The notes below the pieces were generated by a model, which was not told the origin of the DNA, made no database searches, and saw only the letters and a program-made list of their open reading frames with translations. A program made the position numbers and the translations under genes. A DNA stretch of 64,000 nt, taken from contig JBAIAA010000603.1 in NCBI GenBank assembly GCA_037893245.1, forward strand, positions 1,984,001 to 2,048,000, read 5' to 3'. The DNA comes from Crossaster papposus (lineage: Eukaryota > Echinodermata > Asteroidea > Velatida > Solasteridae). This document shows, piece by piece, positions 33,009 to 44,580 of this stretch; within the stretch, counting starts at the first letter, position 1; every line of letters begins with the position of its first letter.

Positions 33009-33623
33009 CTGGTAGGATTTAGAGAATTGGAGATCTCAAATTTAGATGTGATTACAGCAGAAATACATAACTATAGCCGGGTCATTGCATGTCAATTCAA
33101 CATAATGTTTCTTATATTACCTCACGCTGTTAAAAAACACAACACTACACGGGATCTCGTCGCGAGGCACCAGCGCTGTATTACCAAAACAACGTCCCAC
33201 ATTCGGTGACGTAATTGGCTATTGACAGTACACATTATTCAAGGTAATGATCATGAATATATCTGGTCAAAGTTTACAGTGTTTAATTGGCTCGGCTGAA
33301 TTTGGCCGTAAATGTAAATAAACACATTACAAAATTGGGTCAAGGCTATCATTCGCCTCGACTATGCCGTATTCTGTTTGAGGATGTACGTGAGGGGCGT
33401 GTGTGTATATGTACGTGCATGCAGGCTGTTGAGTACGAGTATGAGGCTAGCGTGCTGGGCGTTGTGTGTGTCGTACAGAGACAAGTATATGGATCCGACA
33501 AATTCTCGTTCAGAGAACAAGCTTGATAGCTTTGGTCAAAGCTTAACATTCACGGAATACAACCAACTACGACACTGGTAGGATTCTTACTTGCAATTAC
33601 TACAACATGGGTTTAATTCCTAC
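33009..33623. other. Intron, no feature recognised
   Basis: No repeat family or exon was identified. A GT-rich stretch lies at 33385-33475. Confidence 0.35.
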
Positions 33624-33881
33624 CTGGGTCGCAGGCCACCGGCGTCGCCTTCTCATTCGGGCAGAAGGACCCAGCCGGGCACTCGTAGCCGGCGGGCTTA
33701 AACGAATCAATCACGGCGTCACTCGGACAGTAGTAGCGCTCTGAGCAGACGCCCGTGGGTGCCGACAGGCCCGTGCCATGACAGAAGTGACCAGCCTCGC
33801 ATGGGACGCAGTCGTCCATGGATCGTCCACCCTCGTCAGAGTTCATTGTTCCAGGGGGGCAAGCGGTGGCCGAGTTGGTGC
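33624..33881 (-). CDS. Cysteine-rich GCC2/GCC3 exon
   Basis: This 258-nt exon has acceptor TTCCAG and donor CCCAG|GTAGGA, phase 1 at both ends. It carries two modules: CPPGTMNSDEGG..CVPCEAGHFCHG and YYCPSDAVIDSFKPAGYECP followed by AGSFCPNEKATPVACDPG. It is typical of GCC2/GCC3 exons in this gene. Confidence 0.8.
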
Positions 33882-34017
33882 CTGGAAGGGTTCACAAAAA
33901 GACAAAGTGGGTGAAATAAAGGGGTTTACAAATTCTCAGCTCCTTAGTTTTTGTCGTTTTCAAACCTTCCTCAAATTGTTGGCATCAGAAAAACACATTT
34001 GACACACATTTAACAAA

Positions 34018-34215
34018 CACACGTACTATACACACACGCACGATGTATGCACACACGCACGGACTACGCACACACGCACGGACTACGCAAATTCAGACTA
34101 CTTACACACATATGAACTATGTACATACGGACTACGTAAATTACGGACTACATACATACATACATACGGACTACGTACATACATACGGACTATGTACATA
34201 TGAAATACGTAGATA
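34018..34215. repeat. Minisatellite rich in acggactac
   Basis: Units built from cacacgcacggactacgca and acatacggactacgtac recur with variable length, mixed with (acat)n. It lies in an intron of the cysteine-rich gene. Confidence 0.7.
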
Positions 34216-34406
34216 AAGACTTCGCACAGAAATAGAGATTTTATAGTCTCTTTCTTTAGTCGTGCACACTTCACACCATATGCATGCGAAGTGGTACGTG
34301 CATCCAGCGAGTCCTGTCAACAGGGCTCTTGAAAGAGGTACAAACAAAACTGCCTCTATCATTCGTGCAAAAAGCCCAAGTGAATCATTGAGAAACGTAA
34401 ACTGAC

Positions 34407-34606
34407 CATTTTTGCAGTAGTGACCGACTACACAGGGTGCATTAGTGCCGTCGTCGGGGCTGGATGTGGCTGCGCCAGCCAGGCATAGAAATCCAGCGTC
34501 GCAGTTGCCCGTGGGCCAGGACAGTGCCGGCGTCTCACAGAACATCCCCATCAGGCACGGCTGGCACTCCGCTTCCTCCCCGAGTGAGAGCCGGTCGCTA
34601 AAGGTA
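34407..34606 (-). CDS. Cysteine-rich GCC2/GCC3 exon
   Basis: Minus-strand exon with acceptor CCACCAG and donor AAATG|GTCAGT. It codes for TFSDRLSLGEEAECQPCLMG, MFCETPALSWPTGNCDAGFL and CLAGAATSSPDDGTNAP..VGHYCKNG. TFSDxxxLxxxxECQPC is the classic GCC2/GCC3 signature. Entry is in phase 2, while the nearest upstream candidate (36148-36193) leaves in phase 1, so an exon between them is missing or one base is wrong. Confidence 0.75.
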
Positions 34607-36147
34607 CTGGTGGGATTCGAACCAACCAAAAAACAAAGGTTAGAAAGTCTCTATGTGTATGTGCCTACAATCGTTTTAATTTATTCTCACTTTTTGTCAC
34701 ACCTGCCAAGGTGGCAAAAACAAATGTTCTTTTCTTAGTCACTGACAAAGTCACTTTTAAGAACTAACATTAAAGTCTGGGTTTTGCCAAATTTTTATTT
34801 TTTTGCCCCAAATTTTCTCTAGCTGAAAAAATGGAAACCCATTTTCATAGTTTTCCAGAGCAGCTGTGAAACCTGTTGAAAGATGGTTACCGGTAAGTGT
34901 TGACATGTACGTTAGATACGCGTTACCCCACCGCCGTGATTCGCCTCTGTGATAACACGCCGCCACGAGAAAGCGTTATCGCAACAAACCATTGTTACCC
35001 ATGAACCACCAGCTTGAGCCACGCAGCGCTTTTACAAGCCTTCTACTAATATCGCTCAAACCCCTGCGGACATTCGGCAAGATCCGTGGTTATTAGCGCA
35101 AAGATTCATGCGCCTAATCAGACAAACAGACCAAGGCGTTTTCCAAACCCCTGGCTTTGGCTCCGGCTACAGCCTATTGCTAAACTGTATGAATGAAGCC
35201 TGAGACGAAGAGAAAGCTGGGGTTCGGAAAACAGCCCTTTTTCACCCGATCCTCTCGGCCTGAAGTTCTTCCGCAACGCGCATTTCTGTTGGTCCATTCG
35301 CTTGGACTTCTGAGGTGTTCTCACAATTGTTTCACGTACAAATTTAAATTAATCAGAAAAATTGTAGAAATGAACGTACAGAACGTGAAATAAAGCTTTG
35401 CTATTATATATTTTACGGAATACGAAAAACATAAAAGACTGAAAAGCTACGTAAACGCCATGAAAATTAAGTATAGTGGTAGAAATTTTCATTTTACCAG
35501 GGGTGGACGTTCATATCATGTATTGGGCAACTTGTTTAATGATTGCTGCGAATATCTGCAAGGTTTGAGGGCGAAAATTCAAGAGCCCGTTAAACTCTGC
35601 GTGGCTCAGGATGATGAACCACCAGTAACAACATCTTTGAAACTTTGTAAAATCTCCTTCTGAAAACGGGGGGAATCTAGTGCGCATGTGCTATTTATGT
35701 ATGTAAATAAAGAAAAACAAGTGGGAAGAAAACCCCAGAATGACATTCTAGGGAAACCCCACAAAATCAGGCAAACAGTGAAAACCCAACACACATATCA
35801 GGGATACGAACCCAGCCCACAGTGGAAAGTACCAGTACCCCAAGGATGCAAAATCTTCAATAAAAAAACTTGAGGTTTAACCATGAGGTGCACTATAAAA
35901 CTCAGCAAAACCTCACACAACCACGGGGTATAAAACTTGGATCACAGTGGTGGAAGGCAAACAAACGTACCAGCATTCCAGCCTAATCCCCATCAGGGAA
36001 GCATGCCAAAATAGTAGTTTTTTTAAAGCAATAACTTGAGGTTTAACCATGGAGTGCCCTGTAAATCCCAGTAGAACCTCATATAACCTTGAGGTGTAAG
36101 ACCTAAAGTTACATGTACCTGCTTTTTAGTTTTGCATTCTATCTTAC
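34607..36147. other. Intron with a SINE-like copy
   Basis: At about 35700-35860 the words gggaagaaaaccccagaatg, aaatcaggcaaacag and gatacgaacccagcccacag resemble the inverse of the tRNA-derived SINEs at 41.7 and 42.7 kb. A repeated cttgaggtttaaccatg..agtagaacctca block occurs at 35868-35925 and 36023-36080. No exon was seen. Confidence 0.5.
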
Positions 36148-36193
36148 CTGAAGGGCAAGGCATTCCGTTATTATCCGTTCCTTCTGGACAGTA
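36148..36193 (-). CDS. Possible small cysteine-rich exon
   Basis: The minus strand reads VYCPEGTDNNGMPCPSG between an acceptor-like CTGGCAG and a good donor TTCAG|GTAAGA. The VYCPEG..PCPSG pattern fits the repeat family, but entry in phase 0 matches no neighbour and an in-frame stop lies just upstream. It may be a fragment of a larger broken exon. Confidence 0.4.
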
Positions 36194-36356
36194 TACCTGC
36201 CAGGCATGGCAGCGTGGTGTTCATTTCTTTCTCTGGACAGATATCAGTGCAAACTGTGAACTAGTGACCACTAGTCTGTTTCCAGACAAATATTACGACA
36301 CCACAGGCCCGTACGCAGGAGGGGGGGGGGGGGGGGGGGGGGGGTGCGACGGGTGC

Positions 36357-39300
36357 TGTAATATTGTATCATAGGCACTCCATACTTCTGTACTTGATGA
36401 CATCACAGGTCACAGAGTGACCTACATTCAGTTGCTAAATACAATATACAGCGAGTCGATAACCGCGTGTGTGTCTCCATTTATTCACCAACTTAGATAC
36501 TACATTTTGGCGACGAGACGGGATTTTCCCCTCAATCTGAACGGTGGGCATGTCCGGTAATGTACATAGACTAATCATCTCCGGTGTACGGTGAATTAAG
36601 CAGTTGTTTCGGACACTATATTCGTGAACTTTGCTAACGTTTGTTTGTCACGATAAACACGTTGACTCCCCCATCGTTCCCCACATTCCCCGTGAGCAGC
36701 GAGCCAACTACCGTTGGGCTCCGGTGGGAGAAGTACATCAAAAGATTAGAGAACATGTTTGTTGGTTTCAACATCACAACTGACTCTCAGAAAAGAGCTT
36801 TATTGCTTCACTACTCTGGCGAGGAAGTCAATGATATTTTCGAAACCTTGGCGAGTACCGGACCGGACTATGACAGTGCAAAGAAGGTGCTAAATGAACA
36901 CTTCAATCCGTCGAAAAATACGGAATTTGATACGCTCCTGAACTTTGCCACAGCATCAGCTCTTGGACTTGTAAACATTGCATACAACCTGCAGTCCAGT
37001 CACACAGATCACACATCGGTCTCCTCTGATCTGTTTGTGTCGTTTGCAGATCGCTTCCAAGGCATTGGTAAGCTGAAATCGTTCCAATGCAAACTTCACA
37101 TAGACGAATCAGTTGTCCCTGTCGCTCTACCACATCGCCGCATACCATTTCACCTGCGCAGACAAGTAGAACAAGAACTTGACAGGTTGCTAAAACTAGA
37201 CATCATCGAGCCTGTCCATGGCATACCAACGCCCTGGGTATCGCCTATCACAGTTGTCAAGAAACCGCACAAACCTGAGGAAATCCACCTCTGCGTCGAC
37301 ATGCGCAACGTCAATCATGCAATCAAACGGGAACGCCACATCACCCCTACCGTCGATGACATCATCGTCGTACTCAATGGCGCATCCATCTTTAGCAAAC
37401 TCGACTTGAACTCAGGCTATCATCAAGTCGAGCTTGACCCTGAATCACGTCAGTACACAGTCTTCTCCACCCATGTTGGGTTATTCAGATACAAGCGTCT
37501 GAACTTTGGCCTATCATCTGCTGCTGAGATCTTCCAGCACAACATTCAAGCCACTCTATGTGATCTTCAAGGCGTTATCAACATCAGTGACGACATTCTT
37601 ATTTTTGGCAGCACCCAAGAAGAACATGACAGTCGTCTTAAGGCCTGCCTCCAACGCTTGCGTGAGGCCAATCTCACCCTGAATCGGGACAAGTGCAAGT
37701 TCAATATCCAACAAGTCAACTACTTCTGACACATGTTCTCCGCCAGTGGAATTGCTCCTGACCCTAAAAAAAATCAGAGCAATCCAATCTGTCCCCGAGC
37801 CTCAGAACGTCTCTGAGCTACGCAGCTTTCTCGGCATGGTTAACTACTGCAGTCGTTTTATTCCAGACCTTGCGACCATATCATCTCCACTTCGCGATCT
37901 GACCAAAACTGCCAGCCCATGGGAATGGAACACTGCACAATCCTGGGCATTCGCGCTCATCAAGCAACGCATGACCGAATGCTGCACCATGGCATATTTC
38001 AATCCCACCAGCAAAACTTAACTACCCGTCGACGCTAGTCCCGTGGGATTAGGTGCGACTCTCGCAACAACACATCCGTCGTAGCTCTTGCCAGCAGAGC
38101 CCTCACTCCCGTTGAACAAAGATATTCACAAACTGAACGCGAGGCACTAGCCATCACCTGGGCAGTCATCCACTTTCATCTGTACCTATACGGTGGCCCA
38201 TTTGAGGTCATCACAGATCATAAGCCGTTAGTCACGGTGTTCAACAGTTGCAACTCCAAGCCTCCTCTCCGTCTTGAGCGCTGGATCCTGAAACTCCAGG
38301 CATACAATTACTCAGTTGTGTATCGACCCGGCAAACACAACCCAGCTGACTATATGTGCAGACACCCACAGAGTGTGAACCAGTCACTGTCCACTGAACA
38401 GATTATTGCTGAAGCACACATCAACTTCGTTGCTGATCACTCAGTGCCGAAACATGTCACACGCGTTGAAATAGCTGACGCAACATCCCGCGATCAGTCT
38501 CTCCAACTCTGCATGACCGCAGTTGAACACGGTAACTGGGATGAAATCTTCTCTAACGCTGACAAACAACTCAAAGTAGAGCTAACCAGCTACCACAATG
38601 TAGGTGATGAACTCACAGTGTCCCAAGATCGCAAACTTCTCATGCGCGACCATCGTCTCGTCATACCTCAAACGCTCCGCAAGCGAATCATCGACATAGC
38701 GCACGAAGGACATCAAGGCATAACCAAAACAAAAGCCCTTCTCCGCGAAAAAAGTCTGGTTTCCATCCATTGATCGCATGACCGAAGCTACAATCCGGGA
38801 ATGTCTCCCCTGTCAAGCAAACACAATCGAACATACCAAAGAACCACTCAAGATGTCACCTCTCCCAACCAGAGCAGAAGTCAGCATTGATTTTGCTCAT
38901 CTGCCCACTGGAGAACATTTGCTTGTAGTCATGGATGACTATTCACGATTCCCAGAGGTAGAAATCGTGTCGTCAACATCAGCCCAGCAAGTAATCCCCA
39001 AGCTTGATCGCATCTTCTAAAGTTTCGGAGTCCCAAATATCGTACGCTCCGACAATGGTCCACCATTCAACAGCCGCGAGTTCGCTAGCTTCGCAAAATA
39101 CCTTGGATTCGAGCATCGTCGAGTTACTCCTCGTTGGCCTCAAGCAAACGGTGAAGTTGAACGGTTTATGAAAACTCTCAAAAAAGCATACCGCGCTGCA
39201 TTCACCAAAAAACAAACCATGGAAACAAGAACTGTATAAATTCCTTCGCAACTACCGAGCCACTCCACATTCCACGACCGGTGTTTCACCTGCCAAACTT

Positions 39301-40398
39301 CTGTTCGGTAGATCGTTTCAGACACGCCTACCTGAACCAGAGTCCACTCCACTGCTACAACACACACCTATTCAGGAACGTGATCAACGCAAAAAGACCC
39401 AGATGAAAACCTACGCTGACAACCGCGGTACTACTCGAGTTAAAGACATTGACATTGGTGACCGTGTTCTCGTCCGTCGTGATGGATATGTCCCCAAACA
39501 CATGTCCCCTTACATCCCACAGCCCTACACAGTTATGAGCAAGCGAGGATCCCTCGTCACAGCACAACGCAACACGCATAAAATCACACGCAACTCCTCC
39601 TACTTCAAGAAATACACAGGTCCAACACCACAACACCTCGACAGTGATGATGAAAGCGACATTTTCACCCCTTCACAGGATACACCACCTCAGCCAAACC
39701 AGCCCCAACGTCGCAATCCACCTCGCAATCGGCAGCCACCTCCACACCTACGTGACTTTGTTTCATAAATCATGATGACAAAACTGTGACGCATCATCAT
39801 GACCAACTAGAGTTTAACACAATCAAATATGATCATTTTCTTTGGTTATTTAATAATGCTAAAATAACACAATTTGGCCTAACTTGGCTCATTTATTTTA
39901 ACATGCCGATTTCATGCAAATTTGATAACTCTATTTACCATAATCAAAGAAGGAAAGGAAAGTATATGTACATTGTAGTAATTTGTACTAAAAAAACCAA
40001 ACCAGTTTTCTCCTGTTGAATTGCTAGTTACTACGTTTGTTGATTGAGATTGAGAAGAAAACAATCTCCCTCCAGTTTCTTGTTTATCAGTTCGTTTTGA
40101 ACATTTTACTTTACAAAAACTAAAGAAAGGCTCGACATAGGAAGTTTTGAAAGTAAAAGAACCAACGTTTTCCGAATGTTAAGGTGTACTTACATGTATA
40201 ACATTAGGCCTTATACATTATACAAACTTAAAAATTATCTTTTGACTTTAACAAAGCAAGTAATATTGTATCATAGGCACTCCATACTTCTGTACTTCAC
40301 AGGTCACAGAGTGACCTACATTCAGTTGCTGAATACAATATACAGCGAGTCGATAACTGCGTGTGTGTCTCCATTTATTCACCAACTTAGATACTACA
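36357..40398 (+). mobile_element. Gypsy (Mag-like) LTR retrotransposon, inactivated
   Basis: Short LTRs at 36357-36504 (148 bp) and 40259-40398 (140 bp) share tgtaatattgtatcatagg-type starts and ttagatactaca ends. The difference is mainly an 8-bp gap. The 5-bp target duplication ggtgc flanks the element (36352-36356 and 40399-40403). A primer-binding-like ttggcgacgagacggga follows the 5' LTR. The short LTR, this leader and the ISDD form of the RT motif suggest the Mag lineage, to which sea-urchin SURL belongs. That assignment is tentative. Confidence 0.85.
36641..39768 (+). pseudogene. Gypsy Gag-Pol polyprotein, broken
   Basis: The first frame (36641-37729) runs from a short Gag-like part straight into RT. 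The zinc knuckle and protease seem deleted near 36960. RT blocks include LCVDMRNVNHAIKRERH, FSKLDLNSGYHQVELDPES and INISDDILIFG. Then come RNase H/connection parts (LRSFLGMVNYCSRFIPDLA near 37820; ITDHKPLV region near 38215; KHNPADYMCRHP near 38340) and integrase (CLPCQANT near 38800, VVMDDYSRFPEVE near 38930, VRSDNGPPFNSREFASFAK near 39045, PQANGEVERF near 39140). Several stops and frameshifts separate the parts. Confidence 0.88.
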
Positions 40399-40742
40399 GG
40401 TGCGTACGTACCCCCCTAAATTACTTAAAGGTCCTATTTTTGGTCCCATCAGTACAAATTCGCCCCCCAAATTACCGAAAGGTCCACATTTCCCGGGGTA
40501 AATAATGGTATTTTGATGTAGAAATGACGGTTCTGGCACACAACAAAATTTGGTCCCATTTTTGGTCGCATCAGTACAAATTCGCCCCCCAAATTACCAA
40601 AAGGTCCACATTTTCCGAGGTAAATAATGGTATTTTGATGTAGAAATGACGATACTGGCACACACACAAATTTGGTTTCATTTTTGGTCCCATCCCATCA
40701 GCACCCCCCCCCCATACAAAATCCTGCGTACGGGCCTGCACC

Positions 40743-41389
40743 AGTGGTGTAAATCAGATTCGATGAGTTGGGGAAATAGGGATCAATCACCCCCAAATAA
40801 TTAAAATAGGTGTATATGTGGCCGGCTCTACAAAAAAGGATATAATTAAGTCACGCTGTGCATTACCATGTATTGGCTCACTCAATGTTGAGAGGGTAAA
40901 CATGTCATCAAAATGTGATCTTCATTATTTATTTTTTTCAATAATGACATCTTTATTACCTACATGTACTGTTTTCCGTTTCATTCACAGAAATGCTGAT
41001 TTGATAAATAGCCGTTGCTATGCTCAATCGAACCTTACTCGTCTCGTTTGGCAATCTTTTGTGTGTTTTGTTTAGGATGTTTATAAGTAAGTTTCTCAAA
41101 AACACATTTTGTGAAACCCGTGACTTTCTGGAGCGCTGTAAAATGTATTGATCGCAAAACCTCCAAGTGTTATATACCATTGGAAAGCTCTCTTTCTCAA
41201 GAAATTGAAAATACCAATTTCTCATCTTTCAATTTTTCCGACTTTACTCACATATTGTGGTGACAGGTCACATATATCTGCATATGTATGTATACAAATG
41301 CACATTCGGCCAATCATAACATCAAATATTATTTCAAGTGTGTTGAATTGATATGAAATGACCAAGAGTTCTATGCAAAGGAATCTTAC
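40743..41389. other. Intron, no feature recognised
   Basis: AT-rich, without a supported exon or repeat family. Confidence 0.35.
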
Positions 41390-41584
41390 TTTCCGGGCAT
41401 GGCAAGCAAGCCCCTAGGCCGATCTGTGGGGCGTATGTCCCCTTGTTGCAAGGTATCTCCCTAGGTGCCCCCGACTCGCAGTAGTGACCCTCTGGGCAGA
41501 TGTAACCCCTGATGCTGTCAGAGGGATCGGGGATGTCTGAACCTCCGGTGCAGATGTAGCCAGGGACGCAGGGGGGTGTCTCAC
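41390..41584 (-). CDS. Cysteine-rich GCC2/GCC3 exon
   Basis: This 195-nt exon has acceptor GACCCAG and donor GGAAA|GTAAGA, phase 1 at both ends. It codes for ETPPCVPGYICTGGSDIPDP, GYICPEGHYCESGAPREIPC and NKGTYAPQIGLGACLPCPE. It joins in phase to the exon at 42410-42603. Confidence 0.82.
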
Positions 41585-41724
41585 CTGGGTCCACACACAA
41601 AAAGGCAAACAGTTTTTAAAGCTTACAGTACCTAGTCTAGCAACCCTTTCATCAGAGGGCAGAATACAAAAGGCTGCTTTGATAAATAATAATGTAGAGT
41701 GTCAAATTATTATTAATTATTTGC

Positions 41725-41935
41725 ATTAATGAAACCATGGATTCCTCGAAAAGTGTCCTTGGTACTGTGGCTCGAAAGCAAAACCAAAACTGCAAGGAGA
41801 AGACAATGAGAGGAAGGTGGGAGGAAAATCCACAAAATCAAGCAGGGACTGAACACCGGGATTCGAACCTGAGTCACAGCGGTGGAAAGAAGGCGAGGAA
41901 AGAACCGCTACGCCAACCTGACTACCCAAATCCCT
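41725..41935 (-). repeat. tRNA-derived SINE copy
   Basis: On the minus strand: a tRNA-like head (gtcaggttggcgtagcggtt, then ggttcgaatcccggtg as B box), followed by a body seen again at 42680-42880. Inactive tRNA-like ends mark it as a SINE, not a tRNA gene. Confidence 0.65.
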
Positions 41936-42409
41936 TTACTTATTAAACATGCATTCAGAAATACCTAGCCATTTCTATTGGTCGTCAGCCTGTCACAAGG
42001 GTGATTTAAAAACGATGATAAAACACCAACTGTTTTGAACACTTATTTTTCCTGGTGTCATATGAAATTTGGACTCCTAATAAACGTGCCTTCTTTTACC
42101 CATTTATTGGTTAAACCCTCACACAGCATGTGCAATACATGAGTTTGTATTTCATAATCTCAAATTCACACTACACCACTAACATTTTGTTCTGTGACAC
42201 ATCACTCCTCATTGTGCAGTGCGTGCCTCGCGCATGTAAATCTCTGTATCAAGAACTATGTTGTTGCCTTAAAACACATCCCAGCAAGGGCAACTATTCG
42301 CAGACCCAAAATTGGGAGCACTGTCAAATGGCACAAGCGAAACAAAAATGAAAAATGCACTAGACATCTACACCGACAGTTCATATGAGCAAAAAAGCTA
42401 GGCTTGTAC

Positions 42410-42603
42410 CATTTTGAGAGCTGTTGACGTTGCAGTAGTGCCCGATGTCGCAGGGTGCGCAGTCTGTCCCGTTCTTGTTGCCTGTTCCAGACGATATGGT
42501 CCCTGCAGGGCATGGAGTAGGCTGGTAGCCACCTTCCACGCAGTAGCTACCCTCAGGGCATTCGTTGGGGTTGGGGATGCTGTCACCGCCTTTGCAGTAG
42601 TAT
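42410..42603 (-). CDS. Cysteine-rich GCC2/GCC3 exon
   Basis: This 194-nt exon has acceptor GACTTCAG and donor AAATG|GTACAA, phase 2 in and phase 1 out. It codes for YYCKGGDSIPNPNECPEGSY, CVEGGYQPTPCPAGTISSGT and CAPCDIGHYCNVNSSQNG. The unusual phase-2 entry is matched exactly by the phase-2 exit of the 43317-43545 exon, restoring a Gly codon. Confidence 0.82.
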
Positions 42604-42679
42604 CTGAAGTCAGAAATATTATTATTATTATTATAATATTTCTGGTACTGATACCAAGGAATCCACAAGAGTGCAAGAC

Positions 42680-42880
42680 TGAATTAAACTCGCAAGAAAC
42701 CTGTAGAGAAGACAGTGAGAAATAATTACAGTTTTGGAGGTGGGAGAAAAGCCTCGGAAGAATATTCTGGGAAAAACCCACGGAATCAGGTAGAAACTAG
42801 ACCAGGCATGGAATCAAACCCGGGCCACAGTGGTGGAAGGGCAAGGACAGTAACCACTACACCAACCTGACTCCCTAATT
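42680..42880 (-). repeat. tRNA-derived SINE copy
   Basis: On the minus strand the copy begins gtcaggttggtgtagtggtt and reaches cccgggtttgattccatg (A-box/B-box-like), with the body shared with 41725-41935. A microsatellite (att)n lies next to it at 42618-42640. Confidence 0.68.
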
Positions 42881-42899
42881 ATGAAAACCTCACGAGTGA

Positions 42900-43230
42900 T
42901 GCAGTGTGTAAAGTGCTCATTGCTGTGGCCCGGGTTCGATTCCTGGCTCGGGTCATATGTGAGTATAGAGTAGTTCATTGAACCTAACAAATATTATTGC
43001 ACCTAGAATATTATAATTGGGCCACTGAAGCATTACAAATACCATCTCAGCTCCCCGGAGAGTGTACAGCTTGTCACTGCCATCTTATCAAACACAATAA
43101 CTCTCTCTACCCTCACAGGTACTTCTGGGTGGGAAGAAGCAATGAGAGACAAAGTGTCTCGCCCAAGAGCACATATACCATAACGCCAGGCTGGACTCAA
43201 ACCCCAGACCTGCAGAATTACTTATAAATG
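42900..43230 (+). repeat. SINE-like sequence(s)
   Basis: A tRNA-like box gggttcgattcctggct occurs at 42932-42950. The following part (ccactgaagcattacaaata, then ctccccggagagtgtac) is related to sequences at about 49210-49290 and 50217-50297. It is likely a composite of SINE pieces. Confidence 0.45.
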
Positions 43231-43316
43231 TAAACCAGTTCAGTATTCCAACTGCGCATGTGCACAACAAGCAACCGGCCACTTGTCTCGGATATAAATC
43301 CAGACGGAGAACCTAC

Positions 43317-43545
43317 CCTGCATAGCACGGCAACTCAGATACGCTGGTCCCCGCCAGACAGTAGAAGCCAGCCAGGCAGGGTTGGCACCAGCTCTCGTTG
43401 ACGGCATTGGTCAGGTTATTGAAAGTCCCCACGGTGCAAGGGTACTCGCTGGCTCGCTGGGTGCCCGACAGGCAGTAGTAGCCGGTCGGACAGGCAAAGG
43501 TGCTGAGGTGAATCACAGCAGACTCAGTGTTGTCGCAGAAGTAAC
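43317..43545 (-). CDS. Cysteine-rich GCC2/GCC3 exon
   Basis: This 229-nt exon has acceptor CCGAAAG and donor GCAGG|GTAGGT, phase 1 in and phase 2 out. It codes for YFCDNTESAVIHLSTFACPT, GYYCLSGTQRASEYPCTVGT and CQPCLAGFYCLAGTSVSELP. It carries two modules and fits both neighbours in phase. Confidence 0.83.
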
Positions 43546-44004
43546 CTTTCGGAGTAAAAAAGACATGCATGTCACGTTGATTTTGAGGTAAGACCAATGG
43601 CTATACCACTTTGAACTTGTTTTCACTACCCATACATATACCAACGTAGAATAGGTACCCATGACTATACTGGTAAACTAGATTCAAATACCATCCATTG
43701 ATAAACAAATCGACAGTACAAATCGACAGGTCCATAGTCAGATTCATGGGTTGGAGGTAGAAAGGTTATTTTGTGCCCACTCAACTCACATGTGCGTGAA
43801 TGTCCTGAATGTTGGAAACAGATCAAATACATAACGTTACGAGCTGGTATGGTGAGCATGCACTATTATTATAACGAGCAAGCTAGAATATTTACCACCC
43901 ATTCATATACCATATGTGATAAAACACCATGTCAATACTGAGGATAGAATTACAATCTATGACACTAGGAAAGGGCATGATGTGATTTTGCATTCAAAGT
44001 GACC

Positions 44005-44225
44005 CCAGGTCATTAGCAGGATGTGATTTCGAAAAAAGAATTCCAAAATCACATCCAAAAAGCTCAAAATTCACATCCTCTTCCAAAATAAGAATCCAGT
44101 GGATGTGAATTTGAATCTTAACGACTTAACCCAGAATGCGAATTTGAATGAAGGATGTGAATTTCAAGCATTTGAATGTGGTATTGGAAATCTGTTGTTG
44201 AAATCACATCCTGCTAAGGACCGTG
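44005..44225. repeat. MITE with ttagcaggatgtgattt ends
   Basis: The left end cattagcaggatgtgattt and right end aaatcacatcctgctaagg are inverted copies. Internal cacatcc/ggatgtgaatt motifs also alternate. A plus-strand open frame across it (44099-44371) shows no convincing domain. Confidence 0.65.
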
Positions 44226-44421
44226 TCCACTTTAAATGCAAAACCACATCATGCCCTTTCCGAGTGCGAGTTTACAACCAAACAGGGGCGAAAAAGGGTT
44301 TATTGATATACCATACATTTAAAAATGCGACCCATGTTTGTGGCACGTCCCCGTGTGGCCAATTGTACTGAGTAACACCCCCTTCCCTCCAATAGTTCTG
44401 AGAGCCAATCTCTTTTTTTAC

Positions 44422-44580
44422 CTTCTTCACACAGCAGGCAGTCTGACTTGCCTTCCTCGTCTTGGTACGTGCCGTTGTTGCACCGTTCAGGGTCGGGGAA
44501 GTTCTCCTTGCAGAAATGACCAGCTGGGCACAGGTAGTCAGCCGGGGTAGAAGTTTTCTTACCAGGGGGGCAATAATATC
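44422..44580 (-). CDS. Cysteine-rich GCC2/GCC3 exon
   Basis: This 159-nt exon has acceptor GGTTAG and donor GAAG|GTAAAA, phase 1 at both ends. It codes for YYCPPGKKTSTPADYLCPAG, HFCKENFPDPERCNNGTYQD and CLLCEEG. It continues in frame into 43317-43545 (EEG then YFCDN). Confidence 0.83.

Larger units (their letters stand above)
36302..40742. mobile_element. hAT-like MITE split by a Gypsy insertion
   Basis: The left end reads caggcccgtacgcagga followed by a G run (36305-36344). The inverted right end (ccc..atcctgcgtacgggcctg) lies at about 40690-40738. Such caggcccgtacgcagg ends are common in hAT-type non-autonomous elements. Inside the right part is an internal tandem repeat of about 120 bp (about 40430-40680; blocks gtacaaattcgccccccaaa and ggtattttgatgtagaaatg). 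The Gypsy element sits between the two halves with its own target duplication. Confidence 0.65.

Noticed and set aside
34018..34215. Possible CRISPR-like repeat-spacer pattern in the acggactac tract
   Set aside because: The units are a diverged eukaryotic minisatellite without unique spacers, in an intron of an animal gene.
42932..42950. tRNA-like B box ggttcgattcc
   Set aside because: No cloverleaf can be drawn around it; it fits a SINE remnant, not a tRNA gene.
44099..44371. Plus-strand frame with CxxxxC..HxC-like spacing, possible zinc-binding fragment
   Set aside because: Most of it lies in a MITE, the Cys/His spacing is not convincing and no neighbour supports it.
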